From contig PVNU02003892.1 of the NCBI GenBank assembly GCA_003013855.2, positions 2,728,001 through 2,792,000 on the forward strand: DNA of 64,000 nt, read 5' to 3'. Of this stretch, positions 47,319-59,300 are shown one piece after another. This DNA is from Liriodendron chinense. Lineage: Eukaryota > Streptophyta > Magnoliopsida > Magnoliales > Magnoliaceae. The notes under the pieces are model-generated. The model searched no databases. It was not told the origin of the DNA and saw nothing but the letters and a program-made list of their open reading frames with translations. The first letter of the stretch is position 1. Each line of letters opens with the position of its first letter. Position numbers and translations under genes: made by a program.

Positions 47319-50300
47319 AATAATGGAAATGGTTAACCTTACAGAGGTTGTAGACATCAACATTTTGCCAGACTTTCTTAACAAGCTCTGGCGCGCCGGC
47401 ATTGTTTCTGCAGCACGGGGAATCTTCTCTAGTATGAGTGCATCCATCCTATCTGAACTAGTATTCTGAAACATTACGATTAATCAGTAGTGATGCTGCA
47501 GAACAGAACTTTCCATACATATAGGCACCATGCCAAAAAGTGCAAAATATTAGCAGAGACCATAGTGACAAATCTCATTCTCAGTAATTTCTCGGCCTGG
47601 AAATTTCTTGGGAGATGTTCAAATTCGGAGGACTTTCTCGGGATATTATCAGGAAAATCTTGCTGAAAATAAAATATTTAGTTTTAATTGATAAATAAAT
47701 TTATAACGTAAATATTTATTTATATAACAAATTCCTTAAGTATTTTACAATTTTTTGGGATAAAATAGCGATATTTTAAAATCTTTGAAAATCTCGATAA
47801 TATCATTTTGTGTATTTTCTGTGATATTATTGTGAGAATTCAAAATTGTCACACTGGTAGAGACACAAGAAACCAGGTGGTGCATAATTAATTTAACCGA
47901 ACAACAAACATATACATTGAAATATGCGAGACAATCCGACCAATTCGATCTTTCATTTTTCTGAGCCCAAGAGAGTTCTACGAAGTTCAGACCTTGGATG
48001 AAGGACATTTAGGTCATTTCTTGGACCAAGAGTATTTTTTTACCAAAGGTGGTATTTTTTTACCAAAGGTGGTTTTCTACTTCTCAATGGAATATGGCTT
48101 GCATTTCATAGGTGAAACACAACATGCAATTCCGTCAGTTATGGACATTGCCAGCAGTAGGATAATGGATAAGTGGTGTAACCCAAACATTAGCTTAATG
48201 CATTCAAATCCTAATGAAGAATGTATTGGTTCCCAAGTTCAAAAATAGAATTACATCAATTACCTTCCTCATTTGAGACATGCATTCAGGCATGTATTCA
48301 GTGACCCATCTCGTTGTTAACTCATCAGGTTTTTCGTGTACTTCTTCAAATGATATAGTTACATTCACAGTGTCTTGATTCCCCAAAGATAGTTCAGGAA
48401 GGCTAATTTCTGTCACCTTTGGCAGTTTACTGTTTCATTAAGTCAGCACAAACCAACATTTTCAATCTAAGTAACAGTCATGTTTTTACTACTGATAAAG
48501 ACACCACACCCAACTTACCATGATTGATCATAAGCGGCCCAGTAATCTTCCAGACAAATATTGAGCAGATTCTGGCTGCAAATTGTCATAAAACATGAAA
48601 CATCATGTGTATCATCTGTACAATTCTGTTATTGAAGAGACACATGCCATTTTCAATACCTTCGGAGCAAAAATGCAACCAAATTTGCATCTAGAGATTG
48701 TTGAGTTGACTTGCTGAAGTAACCAAAGCTTGAGAACACATTGGAGCAAACATTGAAGACAGCAGGGAGAATAATCTCTTTCTCTGCTTGAATGGCATGC
48801 TGTTTTGACCTCTTTCTTTCTTGGGGACTGATACCAGGAACTGCATTGTAAAAGTCAAGCCATCCAATTTCTTCAGTTACTACCTATGGGAACAAGCATG
48901 ACATTTGAGGACTGCAGAGTTAGTAAAGCGCCATTTAACAGATGTCTTCAAAATATATGCAGAAAGCTGATGCTGCATTACCTCATTGCCTATAACACAC
49001 TAAACAGCATGGCAAAAAATACTCTCTTTTGATTTCATGGATTTGTCATACTCTTTCAACAGATCTCTTTGTGATAAAGATGAACGGTATTTAAGTTTAC
49101 AACCTAAGGGCCCATCTGATTGGAAGCCACCTGCTTTGCATTTAGGTTGGTGAGAAAAAAATGGTAACTGCATTAAGCGGGATTCCAGTTTCTCACCTTC
49201 TCCACCCAAATAGCAAGCACGATAAGAATGGGAAGGTCCTATTCTTATCAGAATTGAGATTTGGATGAAGCATATCTCATCCACTGCCAAAAGCATCAAC
49301 TCCCAAATTCCAGACCTCCAGTAATAGCAGAATCAAGACTCACCTCCATGAAGAGCTGATACAGTGATATGGAAGACAACTCAGGGTAGATGAAAAGGCT
49401 GCCACACTCCAAATAGCTGCAATGAAAGCAGTGAACCTGATATATTATCTAGTTATTAAGGACACTACTGAATTTATTTGGATGTTCATATATATCAAAC
49501 TGCAAATGAAACCACCTGAGAAAATCCTTCACAGGTTCATCAACATCCTTTATGCCCATGCGTGATAAGAATAACCTTGTCCTTGTCCCTAAGAATGCAA
49601 AAATACCAAGAGTGGCTAGGTCGCTCTGAAGAATCTGTCATCGTTGTTGGACAAAAACACTCTTAAGATGCTATAGTCATAGACATTATGTTGAAAAACA
49701 AAAGCCATACCTAATCAAGCAAGCAAGCAAAGCTGAAGTGCCAGAGGAAGACGAGGTACTTGGAAGCTTCTATTTTTCAGGACCATTTGGTTACTGAAAA
49801 ATGTTCCATTTGGACAGCCATGTCCAAACATGGCATATGTCCATGGTTTGTCAGCAGCAATATTGGGACATGGTGCTAATTTCAATAAAACCAAAGACAA
49901 GGCTGTCCAAAAAACTAGCTGTTATTGTGGATTGGACAATCTGGACACAGAGTTGGTCTTAACCCATTTTCCATAAAATACACAAACCAATGTTTTGTAC
50001 ACATGCATGGCACATTTGCCACATAAGCCGCACATGTGATGTGCCATAAGTGATACAGCTCATCTTCAAACACCAAGCCGCACATGTGAATGTGCCATAA
50101 GTGAGACAGCTCATCTTCAACCACCCCACATATGCCACATTCGACCTTCAAGCACCCGACATTGCCAATACCCATGTGTACACGTGCCACGTGTGCTATC
50201 GTGCATGTTCAAGATATTGAAATTTGCTACCATGCATCTTCAAGTAACCCTTATGTGATTTGCCATTATTAATCTAAGAGAGTACCAAATGTCCAAACTT

Positions 50301-53300
50301 GACAATCCGCCTAATATGTACAGGAGTCACATATGCTTATCCATACAAGGTGTTTGGCAAACAATAGACTACAACAAAAGAGTCCATTCATACAAGTTTG
50401 CTCAGACACCTTTGGTTGGACAAATATGTTTGAAAAGTTCTCTTCCAACACAACTTTGATGGTAACCAAATGGGCCCTTCAGCTCTATCTATTCTAACAC
50501 TCGGGGCATGTTTGGATATGTGGAATTCAAGGCAAAAGAAAGAAAAAAAATAATTATCCAATAATTATTTCCATGAGAACTATCGAAACATGGATTCTAA
50601 TTGAGTACCTGTTTGGGCAACAAGTGAAAATCTCATATTCTTCTCATAAGACGCCTTGTTTCTTGTGCCCATAATCCAAATTGTGAAAAAGTGTATTGAT
50701 TGCTTGGCGAAATCCACCCTTTTTCTTTTTTCTTTTCCAAACAACACAAATCATCACATCAAAGGAAAATCCTTTTCCTTTTCCACTCTTTTGGCATGGA
50801 ATACATGGTTTGCAAACATGCCTCGGGGAAAATTAGATATTGACACTTAAACAGCATGTTTGGATACAAGGAAAACCATGAAAATCTATGGAAATAGAAA
50901 AGGTATTCCATTGACGTGACCTTTTGCGTTGTGTGGATAGCAAAGATAATAATGGATCCCACCAAGCAATCATTAGCCTTTTTCTATAGTTTGGATTCTC
51001 AAGCACAAGATGCGAGGTGATACATGTTTTTTTTTCCCTTTTTCTTTTCTTCTGTTTGTTCGTTACAGTTTCAATTTGTTTGAGGAAGACATGGTGGAAG
51101 ACATTGACATGAATTAAGAGCATTGGAACATCATGTTTTTCAATACAATCCTGTTCTGGAATGCAGACAAAAGAAGCACCCTTTAACTCTTTACTGCTAA
51201 CATTTCAACGGAAGAAACTAGAAGAATACATCAAAATTCACAAGGCTGACCTTGTTTTGCAGGCTCACAACAACACCCTCCCTCTGGAATGCAGCAACAA
51301 GCTTTCTCTGAACTAAACCCAGCCAAAATACTACCTCTGGATTTGTATTATCAAGTAGTGTCTTTGAACCGAAGTGAGCTAGAAACTCTTGTTCAAATCC
51401 CGCCACGGATGCTAAGCTATGCAATTTATCCATTGAAACAAGACCGTGTAATGCATCCATGAGCTCCCCTATTGCATCCGGAAGGGATGATGTGAATGAA
51501 GGAGAAGAAATGCGCCCAATACCCAAATTCTTGGCTGCAATACAGCAACTGGTAGCAAGTATATTCGCTGCAACACCACTGGATTTCTTCGTGCTTAGAC
51601 TAGATTCCTCATCTAGGCGCCCTAGTGAACTAAAACATGAAAAAAGACAACTGCCCGCATGCATGGAAAAGTAGACTATGCCAGAGCTCCGTTATAGCAT
51701 TAACATAAATGGAGATATAGAAATACATGCTTGAATCATATGATAATATTTGAATAAACATATGAGGTTGCAAGCACAAACCATTCTGTGTATTCCGCAG
51801 CCCATCTTTCCAGTAAGGTGCTAAAATCTCCAGCTAAAACTGGAAGCAGCTCTATTTTGAACCATTCCACCAATTTTGGGTCCTTCATTTTCAGCTGAGT
51901 TACAATGTCATTGTAAAGGATGCTTACTTTTGGAGAAAGGCTGAAGTGGAGGGAAAAAAATCAGTTGACTATAAACAATCAGACCTATGCTACCATCTAA
52001 ATTTCACATATTATATAGAAAAACAATTCACTCTTTGGTACAGCTTGTAGAGATAGATATTTGGTTTATGCATGCATGTGTATATTCTCCTGTATTCGTG
52101 AGTTTCACAATCCTTTCTTTATCTCTTATATAAAGTACGTATTAGTCTTTGGGCTATACAAGTATCTTGCTGTAAAATCTCTCTCCTTTCTTTGTGGTAT
52201 CAGAGCTTAATATTGCATTGATCAATAAGTCCAGCAATGGGGCCCATTGCTGACATCATCATGCCTTACAGATGATACAGTATATGGCCGGGTGGTCATC
52301 TAAAGGGGGTGATTTAGAGGATCTATGGTGATTTTTCTGGAATTTTTCAGAAGCTTTTCAGAGATGTTTCACTCGAAATGCAAATATTTCGGAAAAGGGT
52401 ACGTTTCCACCTTCGGGCCGCATATTTTTCCTAGGCGTTTTTGTGAAGATTTGTCAAGAGTATTAAGTGAGGTCAGTCATTTCCCATCATTAGAAACAAG
52501 AAGCGTGGAATTTCGTTGTGAATTGGTGGTACAGTGATGTTTTTGTAAGAAATAGGTGTGATACAATCCTTGTTTAGGTTCTTTTTTGCTAAAATTTCTT
52601 TGTAATTTCATGGTTTGAAGTTGTATGACTGTGAGTTAGTCATATATTCATGTTGAGGATGAAGATTGTGTAATTGGAGTGTACTCAATAGTGGTGTGTT
52701 AGCAATTGGATTGGTGATATGGCTTCATGGAGGGTGTTTCTCATAGATCTCTTATGGATGAAATTTCTGAACTCAGTTGTCCTCTGACTCTTCTTAAGGT
52801 TGCTTCATCTCACTAGTCTGTCCCAGACAGTGCTCCAAGTTCCAGAGATATTACCGGTATCACCACCTCAACGATATCGATAACACCGTATGTCTCAAAA
52901 ATTTGGGTGTAGGCGATAATATCGGCGATATATCGCCACTGCTTTGATATTTTCCAATATATCACCATATTCTGACATGTATAAATTCCGGAAGTCGCTT
53001 GTATCTGCGATAATATTATTGATACAAGTCAACTCCCCATCCATTCATGACAGTGTCTGTGCATAATTTTAAAAATCCAAGGAAAAAAACAAGAAAATCA
53101 AAAACAAAATTAAAAAACTTTTCCATATCCAAGTGGGGAGGTGGATTTCGACACCTCTTCTTCATTTCTTGTGGATCATATCTCCCATTTGGGGGGAAAA
53201 TTGAAGATTAGAAGATCAATGGGCTATAATTGTGAAAAAAAAAAAATTTAGTTATATATATATGAATAGTTTCTAAGAATTCAATTCCTAAGTTTAAGGG

Positions 53301-56300
53301 AAAAATTGAGAAGAGGGAAAACGTACATAAATACTGCGAAATCAGAAAGAAAAATAATATTTTTTTTAGGTATTTCTTCTTCTTCTTCTTCTTTTTTGGA
53401 TCTAGTTGGGGAGAGGATTTCTACCACTCATCTTCCATTTTTGAAAAAAAATATATATAATTATTTAAAATTTCAAAAATGCAAAAAAAGATATTATTTC
53501 ATGAAAAAAAATATTAATTTTTTCTATTTATGGATGAATGTTGACGAGGGATGTGTTGCAATTTTTAATAAAAAATTATTTATTTTTCAGAGTTTTAAAA
53601 TTTTGAAAAAATAAAATAATGTCTAGCTCTAAAAAGTAATTATTTTATTTCATAATTATTTATGCATGTATGGATGGATGCATGATATGTATTTGTTTGT
53701 ATACATGGATAGATGGATGGATAGACATGTATGGGATGTATGCATGCATGGATAGATGGATCATATATGTGTATATATGTATGTATGGATGGATGGATGA
53801 AAGGTTGAATGGACGGATGAATGGTTGAATGGATGGATGTTTGGGTGTTGAATGGGGGGATGGATGGATGGTTGAATGTTGGGGCTTCCGATCATATGAT
53901 GGGTACACATTCTCATTTTTCGTCATATTCATTTCTTTTAGGCTCTGGTAGTGTAAAGATTGCTGACGGACCATATACTCGTGTTGAGGGAACAAGTACC
54001 ATCAATATGCCTCCGTCATTGTCTCTGTCTTCTATCCTTCATGTTCCAAAATTGCCTACTAGTCAATTGTCAGCTCATAAACCTACCCGATCACTTAATT
54101 ATAGTGTGAGTTTCTTTCCTCCTTTTGTATATTTCAAGACATGAAGGTTGGACAAAAGATTGGGGGTGGGCACGAATGTGATATACCCGTTTAATTCCTT
54201 GAACAATGTCAAATCTTCTGCTTTTCGATCTACACGTGACAATTCATGTAGGGATTGGATCATGTATTGGCATCATAGATTAGGGCATATTCCTCTTCCT
54301 AGCTTGAAGTTAGTTCTTCCTTCAATGTGTACTTCTAACAATTTGAATAATATTCAGTGTGATACTTGTCAACTTTTAAGACATTATCAGAACTTTTATC
54401 CAAGAAGCTTGAACAAAAAGAGTGATGTTCCTTTTTCTTTTGTTCACTTGGATACATGGAGTCCATCCCCAGTCGTGCCTCTGTACAAATACTTTGTATC
54501 TTTCATTGATGATTTTTCTCATGCCACATGGATCTATCTTATAAAATCTAAAGACAAAGTTTTCTTATCTTTAAAATCTTTCATAAGATGGTTATCCCTC
54601 AATTTGACACAAAAGTCAAAGCCTTACATTTGGACAATGGGAGGAGTATATTGCCTCTAATCTTTAGACTTGTTGGATCATAGTATTGAGTCTCAAACTA
54701 CTTGTTCATAAACGCCACGACAAATGGGGTGGCTAAAAGAAAGAATTAACATCTTTTGGAAGTAGCACGTGCCCTTTTCCTTGCAATGAATGCCCTGAAG
54801 GGTTTCTAGGGTGATTTTGTTTTAAGTGTTACTTACCTGATCAATAGAATGTCCACTAGGACCTTAGGAGGAATAATAAAGTTGTCAAATGTATTTCCTT
54901 AGGTTGCTCACATAGTTAAAGGGATACAAATGTTACTCCCCTAGCATTCCCAGTAAATGGTTTGTATCTATGGATGTCATCTTCTTTAAAGACACACCGT
55001 TCTATACATCTTGTTAACGGAAGTAGATACGGCCCACCTAGCTCTTATTCTACATGGTATCAAAGTAGTTTTTATCCTGATCCATCTTCTCTTTATTCCT
55101 TTTCTTCCTTCCTCTCCTTTTTTTATTTATAATAAATCTCTACGCAGTATATCCAGTCTCAGGATCAACTCGTTGATGTATTCACCAAGGCTCTTGGGAC
55201 TCATACTTAGTCAACACACATATTCTCCAAGCTTAGCATCCACAACATCTATGCTCCAGCTCGAGGGGAGTGTTAACAGAAGTAGATGTGGCCCACCTAG
55301 TTCTTATTCTACACATCACAAGGGAAGTCTATTATCTATCCATTCAAGGAAAGTCCTTGTCTTGTCATTGCCTGTCGGTTCCAGTGCTTGACTGTCCTCT
55401 CCCTTCTTCTAATGGTGGTTCTCATCTTTTCTCCTTGCCTTTTGGCCCAACTACTCCACAGTAGACCAGGATCTTGAAAACATATGTTCGACAAAAGAAG
55501 AATGATAATTTGTTGTCACCTCATGAACATTCTCCATTAGTTGTTCCAAAACAAGGTATGCCCCTCAACTTTGCTTCAATGAATCTTCCTATTGCTTTTT
55601 TGTAAAGGGAAGAGGTCATGCACTGCTTGTCCAATTACAAAATTTGCTTTGTGTCACTCACTTTCACCTTCATATTGTGCATTTCTTTCCAATCTTTTTT
55701 CTATTTATATTCTGCTAATGTTAGACAAGCCCTCCCTCATCCAGAGTAGAAGAGTGCCACATTAGACGAAATACAGGCCCTCAAGAAAAATCAGACATGA
55801 GATATAGTTTAGTTACCTCTAAGGAAGAAAGTGGTTGGATGCAAGTGGGTATTCACATTTAAGCATAAGACTAATGGAGAAGTGGATCACTATAAGCCCT
55901 GACTTACAGCGGAAGGCCTAATATTCAAACACATAATTTAGATTTCCATAAGACCTATGCTCTTGTTGCCAATTTGAACTCCATGAGAATCTTGCTCTAC
56001 TTAGCTACCAATTTCTCCTCTCCTCTTCATCAGCTCGATGTTAAAAATGTCTTCCTATATGAGGACCTTCAAGAAGAAATATATATGGCTCCTCATCCCT
56101 TGTTCCTCCTTACTACAGAAAAAGGATCCATTGTAAGCTTCACAAGGCTATCTATGGTGTGAAGCATTCTCCAAGAGAATGGTTTGACACTTTAGTCTTG
56201 CCTTACTAAAGTTTTGGATACATGTAGTGATGTTGGTCATACTATGTTTTTCAAGCGTGTTGTGGGCTACTCTATTGTGTTCGTCTATGTTAATGATATT

Positions 56301-59300
56301 ATTGTCACGGGTGATGATGTATATGCGATCTAGTCCTTGGAATCATTTCTGGGCAAGAAGTTTGAGATTGAGGATCTTGGGCATCTGCGCTACTTTTTAG
56401 GGATTGAAATTGCATGTTCACGAAGAGGCATTGTGATCTCTCAATGAAAGTATACTCTTGATCTCCTCCGCAATACCAGCCTTCTTGATGCCTAGCCTTT
56501 GGATACCTCCATTAAGCAAAATCATCATCTCAAGTTAGACAGTAAAGAGCCTCTTCTTGATGTTGGAATGTATCAATGCCTTATCAAATTATTTATCTTA
56601 CTATCACCCGTCCAAATATTGCCTATGTTGTTAGTGTGGTGTGCCAGTTTATCCATGCTCCTCACGCCTGTCATCTCAATGTTGTTAATCGAATATTGAA
56701 GTTCTTAAAGGGCTTCCAATCGAGGCATTCTTTATTCTAAACATGATCATTTACAGATTGACACCTATATCAATGCAAATTGAGTTGGGTCAGCTTCTAA
56801 TCGTCGGTACACTTCTAATTACTGCACCTTGCTTGGTGGAGACCTTGTCACTTGGAAAAGCAAGAAACAGTTTGTCATATCTTGTTCCAGCACTGAGGTA
56901 GAATATCAAGTAATGGTTCACGGTGTATGTGAACTGCTTTGGTTGCGTACCTTGTTGCCTGAACTCGGGCTACATGCCTCCTCTCCCATGACTCTTCACT
57001 GTGATAACATGGCTGCTATTCACATATCCTTTAATCCAGTCTACCATTAGCGCACCAAGCACATCAAAGTCACTTGCCACTTTATCCATGCAAAGTGGTC
57101 TCAAAGGAAATTCACCTCTTGTAAAAAATTTGAAGATAACTAGTTGAAAAAGGAGTCAATGTCGTATGAACGCCTATGTTTTGGCTGAATTCCAAAAAAA
57201 CACTTTTAAACTCTTTCCTAAAATCAGCCTAAGGTTTCTACTATTAGCCAAAAAAACGCTTACCATCTTATAATGTTATGTATGGTATACTATATTTTTT
57301 AAAAGATATTTTTACCCTCTAAAATAAAAAAATAAAAAAACCTCCCCCTTCCAAAGCAAAATGCTCGCAAGTCGCAACCCTACCTCACGCCTTCTCCCTC
57401 CGTCTCTCTTGGCGCCATGATGTATGTGAGTAATCCTCCCTATCCATCCATTTTGCAAGCTCATTTTAGTACATACAACCAAACATGAGCCGGATTCAAG
57501 ACTTAAGGGGGCCACACGAGTGGGAAAACTGTGAAAAGAAATGCCTACCTTTGAAACCTTTGTAGGCTCCACCTTGATGTTTGTATGCCATCCAAATTGT
57601 TTATAAGGTCATTACCACTAAGATGAACTGAAAACGCCAAAAACCTTATCTTGATACAAAACTTTTGTGGCCATACGTATATTTCAACTGTGTTCGTTTA
57701 ATCCGTATTTGTTTCATCTCGTGTGGCCCACTTCAGTCTTGGTTCTGGCTCATTTTTTGTCTAATGTCCTAAAATCAACTCGCAAAACGTAAGAACGGGG
57801 TGGATTTCTCACAAAGATCATGGTGGGCCCCACCTAGCTTCCTTGCCCCGAAGCTTTAGGAAAACTGCGAGAGTGGATTAGGTGAGACCCTGAATCCACC
57901 AAGGTGAGTGGGACCCCTGACTATGAGGTCCACTGTGATGTATGTGACTACATCCACGCCCTACCTCCATATTGAAAGCTCCTTTTAAGGCATGATCCAA
58001 AAAATGAAGCAGTTCCAAATCTCATATGGACCATAGTATAGGAAACAGTGGTGATTGACCGTTAAAAACTTCATGTGGGCCACAAAAGCTTTGGATAAAA
58101 TTATATTTGTGTGGTCTCTTCATCTAGGTGTTTGTGACCTTATCAATAAGTTGGATGGCAGATAAACATTCCGGTGGAATCTATGAAGTTTTTAATGGTG
58201 GGGATTCAATCATGGTTGTTTCCTTGGTGTGGTCCAACAAAGATTTGAGTGAGCTTCATTTTTATGATCAGGCCTTAAAATGATCTTTCAAAATGGTTGG
58301 ACGGTTTGGGTTTAAGGCACATGCATCACTATGAGCCCCACAGTCGGGGTCCACCCACCTCGGTGGATCCGATGCCTCACCTAATCCACTCCCAAAATTT
58401 GCGTTCGAGACACAGTTTTAGCTAGTGACACTGTTAGGTAACTACTTGGTCAGTGCTATGTAGGCCCCACCATGATGTTTTTGTTATATCCACGCCGTCC
58501 ACCTATGTTTACAGATCCTTTTAGGGCTTGAACCCAAAAACAAGGCAGATCTAAATCTCAAATGTATCACACCACAAAAAACAGTAGTGATTGAATGTCC
58601 ACCATTAAAAACCTCTTAGGCCCACTATAATGTTTATTTAACATCCAACCTGTTTATTAGGTCATACCGACCATGATGAAGGGAAAAAACAAATATCAGC
58701 TTGAGTCAAAAAAATTGTAGCACCCAAGAAGTTTTTAATGCTGGGCGTTCAATCAACATTGTTTCCAGTAGTATTGTCCACTTGAGATTTGGATCTACCT
58801 CATTTTTTTTCTCAAGCCATAAAATCATCATAAAACATGGATGGACGGCGTGGATGAAACATATACATCATGGTGAGGCCCACAGAACACCGACCAGTAG
58901 ACACTTGTGTTAGTAGCCAAACCACCTCCTCTCGAGCAGATTGGGTGAGTCCCCGACCTCACCTAAGACGGCGCAACCCTTACTGTGGGGCCTACCTTGA
59001 TGTATGTATTCTGTATACACACCGTCCATCCATTTTTCCGGATTATTTTAGGGTGTTATCCCAAAAATCAAGCAGATCTAATTATCAAGTAGACCACATC
59101 ATAGGAAATAGTGGTGGTTGACCTCTTTACCATTAAAAACTTCTTAAGGTACACCTTAAATTTTTCATAGTTTTTATTTGCCATCCAATCTGTTGATAAG
59201 GTCACATAAGCCTGGATGAAGGGAAAAAACAAATATCAGCTTGATCCTAAACTTTTGTGGCCCATTAATGGTCAGTCACCACTATTTCCTATGTTATGGT

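Noticed and set aside
53660..53995. Minus-strand frame rich in His, Pro, Ser and Ile
   Set aside because: A translation of the degenerate TGGA array, not protein-like.
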